A stretch of 17,090 nucleotides of DNA, taken from assembly GCA_002342805.1 (NCBI GenBank), contig DDQW01000046.1:1-17090 (forward strand), in the 5' to 3' direction. This DNA comes from Clostridiales bacterium UBA2432. Its GTDB lineage: Bacteria; Bacillota; Clostridia; Lachnospirales; Vallitaleaceae. A program made the position numbers and the translations under genes. The notes under the pieces were generated by a model. The model saw only the letters and a list, made by a program, of their open reading frames with translations. It was not told where the DNA came from and did no database searches. Positions 8,579 through 15,374 of this stretch are shown piece after piece (position 1 is the stretch's first letter; each line of letters begins with the position of its first letter).

Positions 8579-8619
8579 TAAAAACTCGCTTCACTCAATA
8601 GGTTTGAGAGAAGCGAGTT
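8579..8619 (-). terminator. Rho-independent terminator between the CarD-family gene and uvrA
   Basis: On the minus strand a ten-base-pair stem AACTCGCTTC/GAAGCGAGTT continues, after a mismatch, with CTCAA/TTGAG around a five-base loop and is followed by TTTTT. It starts five bases after the CarD-family stop codon. The T run ends about 15 bases before the uvrA ATG, so it separates the two genes but leaves no room for a uvrA promoter after it. Confidence 0.9.
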
Positions 8620-8623
8620 AAAT

Positions 8624-9133
8624 TTACATATCGTATTGTTGCACATGCTCTATTACATATTCTTTAACTGAATCAAAGTCCTTTTCCAAAGATATGGCTA
8701 ATTCTCCATAAAGTTTTTCTTCAGCCAAGTCATAATATTTTTCATCCAAGGCCGTCACTTTTTTTCCTTCAGCAATGCGGTCTTCTTTTAATGAAAAAAT
8801 AGTTTTAATCACTTTCACTAATTCTCGACAATCATATTTTGCAAACGCTTCTTTGTACTCAACTTCTCTCTTCTTTTCATCAGATAAGTCTAATGTTCCG
8901 ATGTTATGAATTTCATCGATGAGCACGATGGCCTCGTCTTTTGTCATTACCGGTCGCATTGTTACTTTCTCATTATCTACCGGAGTATAAATCGTACCAC
9001 TCTTGCCATGCTGCGGTTTTAATGTATAATACAACCGTTTCCCTGATGCACCCGACATGTCTAAATGTCCTATTGACTCCACCTGACACACACCTGTGTT
9101 GTCATAAATAATATAATCGCCTACTTCAAACAT
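8624..9133 (-). CDS. CarD-family transcriptional regulator
   Basis: This is a 169-residue protein with an N-terminal CarD/CdnL/TRCF domain (MFEVGDYIIYDNTGVCQVES... to about residue 65), the Tudor-like module that binds the RNA polymerase beta subunit. The helical C-terminal part (about 65-165, rich in Lys and Glu) corresponds to the region that contacts promoter DNA in CarD and CdnL proteins. Family members stabilise open promoter complexes and do not bind specific operators. GGAG lies seven bases before the ATG and a good promoter lies about 60 bases upstream, so the gene is its own transcription unit, ending in the strong terminator before uvrA. TRCF (Mfd) is excluded because the helicase domains are absent. 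The targets cannot be predicted from this sequence. Confidence 0.9.
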   Translation of the reverse strand: MFEVGDYIIYDNTGVCQVESIGHLDMSGASGKRLYYTLKPQHGKSGTIYTPVDNEKVTMRPVMTKDEAIVLIDEIHNIGTLDLSDEKKREVEYKEAFAKYDCRELVKVIKTIFSLKEDRIAEGKKVTALDEKYYDLAEEKLYGELAISLEKDFDSVKEYVIEHVQQYDM

Positions 9134-9190
9134 TTCATTTCTCCTTTATATTTGCCCAAAAACACATAGCTTTAATCGCACTATAGTTCT

Positions 9191-9219
9191 ATTATAACAG
9201 AAAAATCAATTTGATGTAA
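9191..9219 (-). promoter_or_regulatory. Promoter of the CarD-family gene
   Basis: On the minus strand TATAAT (9191-9196) is a perfect -10 preceded by TG one base away. The -35 candidate TTACAT (9214-9219) is 17 bases upstream. The leader from there to the ATG is about 55 bases and ends in AAAGGAG. Confidence 0.75.
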
Positions 9220-9234
9220 GCGAAATACCTATTC

Positions 9235-9780
9235 TTATTGTTTAAAGATTTTATGCAAATCAACTTTTAGACCTTCAAATACATTTGATGTCGCAATCAT
9301 CTCTTGTGAATATTCGTCTATTTTGACGTCATTCTTCCCCTTTGTGAAGTCATAAATGACAACTGTTTTTAAATGCTGGGATACAACCCAGTATTCCTTT
9401 ATTCCATGTTCTTTATAAATGTTCAATTTTGTACTAAGGTCTCTAAAGGCTGTTGATTTGCTTAATACTTCAATGACTAAAGTTGCTGTACCTGTATATT
9501 GTTGTTCTCCCATATTCTGTTCATCACAATACACAAAATAATCCGGCACCAACAAATGCTCACCAATAATCATCTGCGTTTCATTGACTCCTTCACATGT
9601 ACCATTTTCTAAATACTTGCCAATTTCAATAGATAAGCGTGTTAATATTCGCTGATGAAAGGTCGATGGACGTGGTGACATACAAATAATACCATTCAAA
9701 AGTTCATAGATTCCATTATCTTCAAACTTCATCTTTAAAAAATCATTCAGTTTTACATGTTCTTTATTATCTGCCAACAT
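9235..9780 (-). CDS. Uma2-family PD-(D/E)XK protein
   Basis: This 181-residue protein belongs to the Uma2 (DUF820) family, whose fold is that of restriction endonuclease-like PD-(D/E)XK nucleases. Family landmarks are YELLNGIICMSPRPSTFHQ (25-43), VPDYFVY (78-84) with Asp80, LVIEVLSKST (101-110) with Glu104, then STKLNIYKEHGIKEYWVV (116-133) supplying the lysine. All expected catalytic positions are present. I chose ATG 9780 because GGAGG is nine bases upstream; the frame also extends to 9822, adding 14 residues unlike the family. Its biological role is unknown even in well-studied genomes, where it often occurs in many copies. It lies between tcdA (54 bases away) and the CarD-family gene, probably sharing the tcdA transcript. 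Nothing here indicates a toxin-antitoxin or restriction partner. Confidence 0.85.
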   Translation of the reverse strand: MLADNKEHVKLNDFLKMKFEDNGIYELLNGIICMSPRPSTFHQRILTRLSIEIGKYLENGTCEGVNETQMIIGEHLLVPDYFVYCDEQNMGEQQYTGTATLVIEVLSKSTAFRDLSTKLNIYKEHGIKEYWVVSQHLKTVVIYDFTKGKNDVKIDEYSQEMIATSNVFEGLKVDLHKIFKQ

Positions 9781-9834
9781 ATAATCACTCCTCCATATCT
9801 TTGGCATTACCTTCCACAACAATGTTTGTGCTTT

Positions 9835-10590
9835 TTACCGCTTAATAATGTCTTTGACAACTTCACCGGCTATAATCAATCCAACGACCGGCGGTACAAA
9901 GGCAACACTTCCGGGAATTGCTCTCTTATCTGTACATTTGCGTTCACCACCCGGAGGGCAGATACAGTTAGCTTTACAGCTTAGGGACATATCTTCAATC
10001 GGTTTCATGGGCTGTTCTTCAGAATACACAACTTTTAATTTTTTGACACCCCGTTTTTTCAATTCACGGCGCATCACTTTTGCCAAAGGACATACCTTGG
10101 TCTTATATATATCTGCTACTTTAAACTGACTTGCCTCTAATTTGTTTCCGGCTCCCATGCTGCTGATCACCGGCACACTTTTTTCCTTTGCACGCATGAC
10201 GAGTTCAATCTTGGCTGTCACTGTATCGACTCCATCGACAACATAATCATATTCTTCAAAGGGAAAGGTATCTGCATTCTCGGGCAAAAAGAAGGTCTTA
10301 TAGGTCCGTACATCTGCTTTGGGATTGATTTCCAAAATACGCTCCTTCATCACTTCAACTTTGTCTTTGCCCACTGTTTTTCTCGTTGCTATAATTTGCC
10401 GATTTATATTTGTAAGACAGACTTGGTCATCATCGATAATATCAAAGGCACCGACACCACTACGGGCAAGGGCCTCACAAACATATCCTCCGACACCTCC
10501 GATTCCGAATACTGCAACACGTGCTTTACTTAGACGTTCCATCCCTTCTTTTCCTAAAAGAAGTTCTGTTCTTGAAAATTGATTTAACAT
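9835..10590 (-). CDS. tcdA: tRNA threonylcarbamoyladenosine dehydratase
   Basis: TcdA (formerly CsdL/YgdL) is an E1-like enzyme that uses ATP to cyclise t6A37 to ct6A in tRNAs that read ANN codons. The protein has 251 residues, near the normal length. A Rossmann ATP site GIGGVGGYVCEALARSGVG spans about 29-47, followed by DDDQVCLTNINRQ, the adenylation segment. KVCPLAKVMRRELKKRG and CPPGGERKCTDKRAIPGS near the C-terminus are typical for TcdA and separate it from ThiF, MoeB and HesA. The ATG at 10590 has GGAG eight bases upstream. A hairpin of 11 bp lies between it and the preceding sodium-pump operon, so it is probably transcribed from its own promoter; TGTTAAAAT about 60 bases upstream could be an extended -10. 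No CsdA/CsdE sulfur relay gene is in the window. Confidence 0.94.
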   Translation of the reverse strand: MLNQFSRTELLLGKEGMERLSKARVAVFGIGGVGGYVCEALARSGVGAFDIIDDDQVCLTNINRQIIATRKTVGKDKVEVMKERILEINPKADVRTYKTFFLPENADTFPFEEYDYVVDGVDTVTAKIELVMRAKEKSVPVISSMGAGNKLEASQFKVADIYKTKVCPLAKVMRRELKKRGVKKLKVVYSEEQPMKPIEDMSLSCKANCICPPGGERKCTDKRAIPGSVAFVPPVVGLIIAGEVVKDIIKR

Positions 10591-10612
10591 TTCTTATTCT
10601 CCTACATAGACT

Positions 10613-10637
10613 TAGCGGATGCAATGCATCCGCTAAA
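10613..10637. terminator. Strong inverted repeat after the oad operon, possible terminator
   Basis: TTAGCGGATGC and GCATCCGCTAA form an 11-bp stem with a three-base loop, between the oadB stop and the tcdA start. No clean T run follows in the minus direction (AAGTCTATG comes next), so intrinsic termination may be weak. It could instead be a transcript-end stabilising hairpin or part of the tcdA leader. Confidence 0.45.
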
Positions 10638-10695
10638 TAATTTATCGTTCATTTAATTTTAACATATTTTTCTTAGGAAGAGAACATTAAATTCA

Positions 10696-11799
10696 TTAAC
10701 CAAAAATATTTAATAATACCCCCGCCGCAACGGCCGATCCGATAACTCCAGCCACATTGGGGCCCATCGCATGCATTAGCAAGAAGTTGCTTGGATTTTC
10801 TTCCTGTCCGACTTTTTGCACAACTCGAGCAGCCATAGGTACTGCCGAAACGCCTGCTGCACCAATCATAGGATTAATCTTTCCACCTGTTACTTTACAT
10901 AAAATTTTTCCAAAGATGACACCTGAAGCCGTCCCTATGGCAAAGGCAAACAAGCCAATAGCAATGATTTTAAGTGTTTCCGGATTAAGGAAAGATGCCG
11001 CATCCGCTTTGGCTCCTACCGTTAATCCAAGAACAATAGTCACAATATACATCAAGGCACCTTGAGCTGTTTCAACCAACTTAGGCACAACACCTGACTC
11101 ACGAATAAGGTTCCCTAGCATAAGCATACTTATTAAAGGTGCTGATGACGGCAATAAAAGGATAACAAAAATCGCCACTATAATAGGAAAGGCCACTTTT
11201 TCATTTTTACCGACCACTCTTAACTGCTCCATCTTAATAGCACGTTCTTTTTTCGTCGTCAATAATTTGATAATCGGTGGTTGAATAATGGGAACCAAGG
11301 CCATATAAGAATAGGCTGCAAGAGCAATGGGGCCCAATAAGTCCGGTGCCAATTTTGATGTTAAGTAGATGGCTGTCGGTCCGTCAGCACCACCAATAAT
11401 TGCAATTGCTGCCGCAGGCGCACCGTCAAAACCTAATAAAATAGCTGCTATAAATGCGGAGAATATACCAAATTGGGCTGCTGCACCAAGAAGAATACTC
11501 TTAGGATTTGCAATTAATGGACCAAAATCTGTTCCGGCTCCCACACACAGAAAAATTAAGGGTGGATATATTCCTAGTTCTGTCCCCTTGTATAAGTAAT
11601 GAAATAATCCCTCGTCACTCATTAATCCCGTTAAGGGTAGATTGACAACCAACATACCAAAAGCAATCGGAATCAACAAATAGGGTTCATACTTTTTGTA
11701 AATAGCTAAATATAAGAATATGCAAGCAATCAAGATGACAATAACTTGTTGCCACGTCAAAGCCATAAATCCACTGCTGTTAAAAAAGTCTGTCAACAT
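10696..11799 (-). CDS. oadB: Oxaloacetate decarboxylase (Na+ extruding), beta subunit
   Basis: This is the integral membrane beta subunit of a sodium-translocating decarboxylase, 367 residues with about nine to eleven hydrophobic segments. It decarboxylates carboxybiotin and couples that to Na+ export. The hallmark loop GGADGPTAIYLTSKLAP begins at 136; Asp139 corresponds to the aspartate required for Na+ transport in studied OadB proteins. PMIGAAGVSAVPMAARVVQ and MGPNVAGVIGSAVAAG near the C-terminus are the second conserved region. It follows the biotin carrier gene by 17 bases, behind a weaker GAAGGGA ribosome-binding site. The same beta subunit type serves glutaconyl-CoA and methylmalonyl-CoA decarboxylases, so the substrate call rests on the alpha subunit upstream. 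It is the last gene of the operon. Confidence 0.94.
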   Translation of the reverse strand: MLTDFFNSSGFMALTWQQVIVILIACIFLYLAIYKKYEPYLLIPIAFGMLVVNLPLTGLMSDEGLFHYLYKGTELGIYPPLIFLCVGAGTDFGPLIANPKSILLGAAAQFGIFSAFIAAILLGFDGAPAAAIAIIGGADGPTAIYLTSKLAPDLLGPIALAAYSYMALVPIIQPPIIKLLTTKKERAIKMEQLRVVGKNEKVAFPIIVAIFVILLLPSSAPLISMLMLGNLIRESGVVPKLVETAQGALMYIVTIVLGLTVGAKADAASFLNPETLKIIAIGLFAFAIGTASGVIFGKILCKVTGGKINPMIGAAGVSAVPMAARVVQKVGQEENPSNFLLMHAMGPNVAGVIGSAVAAGVLLNIFG

Positions 11800-11816
11800 A
11801 ATATCGTCCCTTCCGT

Positions 11817-12188
11817 CTATCCTATAGCAATAAGTGCATCATTCGTATTAACATTATCACCCTTATTCACTTTTATCGCACGAATAATACCTTCAAAATC
11901 CGAGAAAACTTCATTTTCGAGCTTCATTGCCTCAACGATGACCAAAAGATCACCTTTTTTAACATTTTGCCCTTCTTTAACACATATATCCAGAATTTTT
12001 CCCGGAAGTGGTGCCGTAACTTCTTGACTGCCCCCGGATGCTGTTGCACTCGCCGCAGGGCTTGCAGAAGGTGCAGGCGTCGAAGCAGGTCGACTTGTAT
12101 CACTTATACTCATATCTGCAGATTCATTCACAAGTTCTATATCCACTTCATATATTTTATTGTTTAATTTCAACTTATATGTTTTCAT
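11817..12188 (-). CDS. Biotin carboxyl carrier protein of the Na+-translocating decarboxylase
   Basis: This 123-residue protein carries the biotin that shuttles CO2 from the alpha subunit to OadB. The biotin attachment motif is EAMKLE (86-91) with Lys89, in a domain that starts at about residue 56 (VTAPLPGKILDI). Before it lies a flexible linker rich in Ala, Ser and Pro (about 33-55), as in OadA C-termini and GcdC proteins. I chose ATG 12188 (MKTYKLKLNN), since GGAG lies seven bases upstream; an ATG at 12200 is in frame, but it overlaps that ribosome-binding site. In many organisms this domain is fused to OadA; here it is a separate gene, and the alpha gene upstream indeed lacks it. A gap of 24 bases separates it from the gamma-like gene. 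Biotinylation by BirA is required. Confidence 0.93.
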   Translation of the reverse strand: MKTYKLKLNNKIYEVDIELVNESADMSISDTSRPASTPAPSASPAASATASGGSQEVTAPLPGKILDICVKEGQNVKKGDLLVIVEAMKLENEVFSDFEGIIRAIKVNKGDNVNTNDALIAIG

Positions 12189-12212
12189 CGTTTTCTCCAT
12201 TTCTATTGATAA

Positions 12213-12536
12213 CTATTCACTTATTTGTCTTACGGCTACAATCTTAACCTTACTCATATCTTGTCCGCCACTGGCTTCAATAGCCGCCGTCAAGGCCACA
12301 GCAATTTCATCATCATCTTCAAGTTGGTCAACTGTTTTTCCTCGAACGCTCGTCTGCATTGTTATCGGCGTGATTGTCTGTGTATTTTTATCTTTTTTCT
12401 CAAATCGATCCACAAAACTAAAAAATATTTTTTGAAGGTCAATCATCCACATAATAATAATCAAGGTTCCAAAAACAATGGCCATACAGGCACCGCTTAT
12501 CTGAATCGCTTGCAACAAGGTAATATCTGAACTCAT
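12213..12536 (-). CDS. oadG: OadG-like small gamma subunit
   Basis: This 107-residue protein has a single membrane segment near residues 12-34 (ISGACMAIVFGTLIIIMWMI) followed by a charged cytoplasmic tail. This is the layout of the gamma subunit that holds the alpha subunit at the membrane beta subunit. The C-terminal part (DDDEIAVALTAAIEASGG, near 74-91) resembles the OadG/SPOR-less tails of Clostridia, where the stretch EIAVALTAAI is common. GGAGG lies five bases before the ATG and the alpha subunit stop is 11 bases upstream. It has no catalytic motif. The call depends on position and topology more than on strong sequence identity, since gamma subunits diverge quickly. Confidence 0.85.
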   Translation of the reverse strand: MSSDITLLQAIQISGACMAIVFGTLIIIMWMIDLQKIFFSFVDRFEKKDKNTQTITPITMQTSVRGKTVDQLEDDDEIAVALTAAIEASGGQDMSKVKIVAVRQISE

Positions 12537-12547
12537 AATGCCTCCTA

Positions 12548-13906
12548 CTATATAATTTCTATGTTTACTATTTCAGGTTTTTGCTTTGCTTTAAAATAGT
12601 TACTAACCACATCCGGAAATATCGCATATGCAATAGCCATTTTTTCATCATCACTATATTGGGCTACGGCCTCCTTTGCCTTATCAAGTTCCGGTTCTAA
12701 AATATCTGCCGGAGCCACGTCAATACGTTCACTATCACCAATGGCTTTTTCAATAATCCATGGCAAAATCGGAGCTGGGGATCGTCCGTATTTTCCTTTA
12801 CAGTATTCCCTTACTTCCTTGGGAATAACCTTATAGCGTTCGCCAAGAAGCACATTAAAGACAGCTTGCGTTCCAACCATTTGACTGAGCGGTGTCACTA
12901 GTGGAGGATAGCCCAAATCTTTTCTCACTTTTGGAATCTCCGCTAACACTTCTTCATAACGGTCACCTGCATTTTGGTCATTCAATTGAGAAAGCAAGTT
13001 AGAAAGCATGCCACCCGGTACCTGATAGTGTAAGATTTTCGGTTCAATCTTCATAACTCGAGGATTAAAATTCCCCTTTTGTATGTGGTCTTCTTTAACC
13101 TTGGCAAAATGGGCTGCGGCTGCATTCATTTTTTCCTCATTAAGGGGGTCAGCTACTTTTTGATCTGAGAAGATTTTGTACATGGATTCTGTCGCCGGCT
13201 GTGCGGTACCACCCGCAAATGGTGACAAGGCCGTGTCAATAATATCTACGCCCGCTCGAACTGCTTCATAGTACGTCACTTCACATATGCCACTCGTCGC
13301 ATGTCCGTGCAGTTCCAAAGGTAGCTTCACTTGACCCTTGATGCCCTTAACCAAGTCATAGGCATTGGTTGGCGTTAAGATGCCTGCCATATCTTTAATA
13401 CAGATAGAATCAGCGCCCATATCTTCAAATTCTTTAGCCAGCTGCACATAATACTCAATGGTATGGACTTGGCTGGTTGTGTAAGAAATAGCCGCTTGGC
13501 AATGACCGCCTTCTCTTTTAATGGCTTTCATACTTGTCTTTAGATTTCTAGTATCATTGAGGGCATCAAAAACCCGAACAACATCTATACCTTCTGCAAT
13601 GGAATGTTGAATAAAGCGCTCTACCACATCATTGGCATAATGGCGATAACCCAGAAGATTCTGGCCTCTTAAAAGCATTTGAAGCTTTGTGTTTTTCATA
13701 TGTTTTCTTATGGTTTTTAAGCGTTCCCAGGGATTTTCATTTAAATATCTCAGGCACACATCAAAGGTGGCTCCGCCCCACATTTCAACCGCATGATAGC
13801 CCACTTGGTCCAACAAATCCAGCCCCGGAATCATTTCTTCCGTATGCATTCTTGTCGCTATCTGACTTTGATGTGCATCTCTGAGAATGGTTTCTGTAAA
13901 TTTCAA
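12548..13906 (-). CDS. oadA: Oxaloacetate decarboxylase alpha subunit (carboxyltransferase, no biotin domain)
   Basis: This 452-residue protein transfers the C4 carboxyl group of oxaloacetate to biotin on the separate carrier, releasing pyruvate. It is a TIM-barrel carboxyltransferase: RDAHQS at 9-14, GQNLLGYRHY at 81-90, VFDALND at 112-118, CIKDMAG with the carboxylated Lys171, and LHGHATSG with the metal ligands His200 and His202. The same fold occurs in pyruvate carboxylase, but membrane subunits downstream indicate a sodium pump. The start is TTG at 13906, eight bases after AGGAGG; the next Met is at residue 20, after the RDAHQS motif, so it cannot be the start. The C-terminus ends at EIVNIEII with no biotinyl domain. 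Order alpha, gamma, carrier, beta forms one operon, divergent from the LysR-type regulator. Confidence 0.94.
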   Translation of the reverse strand: MKFTETILRDAHQSQIATRMHTEEMIPGLDLLDQVGYHAVEMWGGATFDVCLRYLNENPWERLKTIRKHMKNTKLQMLLRGQNLLGYRHYANDVVERFIQHSIAEGIDVVRVFDALNDTRNLKTSMKAIKREGGHCQAAISYTTSQVHTIEYYVQLAKEFEDMGADSICIKDMAGILTPTNAYDLVKGIKGQVKLPLELHGHATSGICEVTYYEAVRAGVDIIDTALSPFAGGTAQPATESMYKIFSDQKVADPLNEEKMNAAAAHFAKVKEDHIQKGNFNPRVMKIEPKILHYQVPGGMLSNLLSQLNDQNAGDRYEEVLAEIPKVRKDLGYPPLVTPLSQMVGTQAVFNVLLGERYKVIPKEVREYCKGKYGRSPAPILPWIIEKAIGDSERIDVAPADILEPELDKAKEAVAQYSDDEKMAIAYAIFPDVVSNYFKAKQKPEIVNIEII

Positions 13907-13933
13907 AAGCCTTACCTCCTAATCAAAAACTTA

Positions 13934-13953
13934 TGGTTTAGACACCTAAACCA
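13934..13953. promoter_or_regulatory. Perfect palindrome in the oadA leader, possible operator
   Basis: TGGTTTAG-N4-CTAAACCA is a perfect 8-bp inverted repeat with a four-base spacer. It lies between the predicted oadA -10 and its ribosome-binding site. It could bind the divergent LysR-type regulator or another repressor, or fold as a hairpin in the oadA messenger just before AGGAGG. It has no T run, so it is not a terminator. Confidence 0.5.
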
Positions 13954-13966
13954 CACTGATAAGTCT

Positions 13967-13995
13967 ATTATGAAGGATACATTATGGCCTGTAAA
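13967..13995 (-). promoter_or_regulatory. Promoter of the oad operon
   Basis: On the minus strand TTTACA (13990-13995) is 17 bases from CATAAT (13967-13972). It would give a leader of about 55 bases before the TTG start at 13906 and contains the palindrome at 13934-13953. Confidence 0.55.
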
Positions 13996-13999
13996 ATAT

Positions 14000-14031
14000 T
14001 TGATTTCTATGTTACAATAGTTTTATGCTAT
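14000..14031 (+). promoter_or_regulatory. Candidate LysR promoter with overlapping LysR-type box
   Basis: On the plus strand TTGATT (14000-14005) is 18 bases from TATGCT (14024-14029). ATAG-N7-CTAT (14017-14031) overlaps the -10 and fits the T-N11-A symmetry of LysR-type binding sites. It is about 20 bases from the oadA -35, so one bound dimer could repress its own gene and act on the oad operon. Both the promoter and the box are inferences from pattern. Confidence 0.45.
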
Positions 14032-14093
14032 ACATCATATATTTTTTTACTATTATTTAAATTCAACGTCTTTGTCTATAAAAGGAGACTCCA

Positions 14094-14975
14094 ATGACCC
14101 TTAATCAACTTTATTATTTTATCGAAGTCAGTAACCAAAGTAGCATTACAAAGGCTGCAAAACGTCTCAACATTTCCCAGCCTTCCTTAACCGTTGCGAT
14201 TAAAAATTTAGAAACCGAACTTGGCATCAGTCTTTTCCACCGAATTCGCAACCACATCGAACTAACCAATCATGGTCATCATTTTTACGAAAAATTGATA
14301 CCACTTCTTAAGAATCTAGATGATTTAAACAGAGAAATGATATCCCTTGGATCCAACAACAATATTCTTAAAATCGGAATCCCTCCTATGATGGGCACTT
14401 TATTATTTCCTGAAATATATCGTAACTTTAGTCAAAGTCATCCCCAAATCCAGTTAGAAATCTTAGAATCCGGATCCCTCAAGATAATGGATTATCTTCT
14501 CGATGATACCCTCGACTTATCCTTCATACTCGAAGAAACAACCGATAATAAAAACATCGCGACAAGTCCAATTACAAGCTTGTCTTTCCATTATTATGTG
14601 AACAAAATCCATCCCTTAGCCTCAAAAAAATCCGTTAAGGTTCAAGACATAAAAAAAGAGGCTTTAATCCTCTTTAATCGTGATTTTGTCATTAGTAAAA
14701 TTGTTAAAGAACATTTCTCAAGTATCAACGTTAATCCGAATATTATTATGGAAACAACTCAAATCAACACCATCCGACGTTTTATCAAGGAGAATCTGGC
14801 CTCGTCCATATTAATCGAAAAAACTCTAGCTGATGATGCAGACATTGTGGGTATACCTATCGAAAATATCAATCCCATCACCATATGCATTGCCAGGAAA
14901 ACAGATCATTTTTTAACCGATAGTGCTGACAAAATGTTAAAATTTATTAAAGCCAATTACGGAAAAGACGTTTGA
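14094..14975 (+). CDS. LysR-family transcriptional regulator
   Basis: This 293-residue regulator has the LysR winged helix at residues 1-60 (MTLNQLYYFIEVSNQSSITKAAKRLNISQPSLTVAIKNLE, where AKRLNISQPSLTVAI holds the recognition helix). A linker helix follows, then a two-lobed effector domain from about residue 90 (LKIGIPPMMGTLLFPEIYRNF). AAAGGAG lies seven bases before the ATG. It is divergent from the oad operon with 187 bases between the two starts, the classic arrangement for a LysR protein and its target. The protein is of the CidR/CcpC-like size and style. A ligand from citrate, malate or oxaloacetate metabolism is plausible from the context but is not shown by the sequence. It is the only well-supported plus-strand gene here. 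Confidence 0.92.
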   Translation: MTLNQLYYFIEVSNQSSITKAAKRLNISQPSLTVAIKNLETELGISLFHRIRNHIELTNHGHHFYEKLIPLLKNLDDLNREMISLGSNNNILKIGIPPMMGTLLFPEIYRNFSQSHPQIQLEILESGSLKIMDYLLDDTLDLSFILEETTDNKNIATSPITSLSFHYYVNKIHPLASKKSVKVQDIKKEALILFNRDFVISKIVKEHFSSINVNPNIIMETTQINTIRRFIKENLASSILIEKTLADDADIVGIPIENINPITICIARKTDHFLTDSADKMLKFIKANYGKDV

Positions 14976-15000
14976 TCTCCTATGCTGGGCTTACCATAAA
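14974..15000 (+). repeat. Direct repeat, copy 1
   Basis: The sequence GATCTCC-TATGC-GGGC-ACCATAAA (gaps mark variable bases) starts at the LysR stop codon. A similar sequence in the same orientation occurs at 15948-15976. They match at about 19 of 25 compared positions, with a short gap near the start. Confidence 0.4.
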
Positions 15001-15023
15001 CTTCATTAGATTCCTTCCGTGAA

Positions 15024-15332
15024 TCAGCTCAGCAATTGTGAATGGTTTATCCTAAAATATCCATATTTATATCTTAAATGAGCCATAACAGTAGCTAAGA
15101 AACACACTTTTTTAGAACCGTTTCGATTATGTAATGGCATGTTTTTAATCCCAGAGTCCAGTAATATTTGATGACCAATATGAAATTCATTCATAGCCTC
15201 ATAGCCTCTTGGATAAAGAAGTTTTAGGATATTGTATTCTTCACGTAATCCTTTGACCTAATGGTTGAAACTACGCTCGGAGATATCCGGATTATAATTC
15301 TCCAACAACTATCCTAGAATTATAAAATCCTC
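15024..15332 (-). pseudogene. Decayed ORF of unknown family, two in-frame TAG codons
   Basis: This stretch between the LysR gene and the next small gene has no intact gene but reads as one continuous minus-strand frame of about 100 codons interrupted by TAG twice, near 15309-15311 and at 15258-15260, ending at TGA 15024-15026. The segments read LLENYNPDISERSFNH, stop, then VKGLREEYNILKLLYPRGY and on through FHIGHQILLDSGIKNM and KKVCFLATVMAHLRYKYGYF. Amino-acid composition and length of the open parts look protein-like. Both stops differ from CAG (Gln) by one transition. There is no start codon or ribosome-binding site at the left of the frame. I do not recognise the family; a fragment of a transposase or of a phage-type protein is possible but unsupported. 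Confidence 0.5.
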
Positions 15333-15374
15333 ATATTAATTATCATTGTTATGAATAATACCATCAATTTTGTA

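Noticed and set aside
8565..8594. Upstream GTG start for uvrA
   Set aside because: It lies in the terminator stem of the previous gene, adds residues that UvrA proteins lack, and has no ribosome-binding site; ATG 8564 fits both homology and AGGA spacing.
9235..9780. Restriction or toxin-antitoxin system around the Uma2 protein
   Set aside because: The neighbours are tcdA and a CarD-family regulator with ordinary functions; no methylase or antitoxin partner is present.
12189..12200. Upstream ATG for the biotin carrier
   Set aside because: It overlaps the GGAG that serves ATG 12188, and the resulting four extra residues match nothing.
14976..15374. Insertion sequence or complete transposase
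   Set aside because: No catalytic motif, terminal inverted repeats or target duplication could be identified; only an unassigned broken frame is visible.
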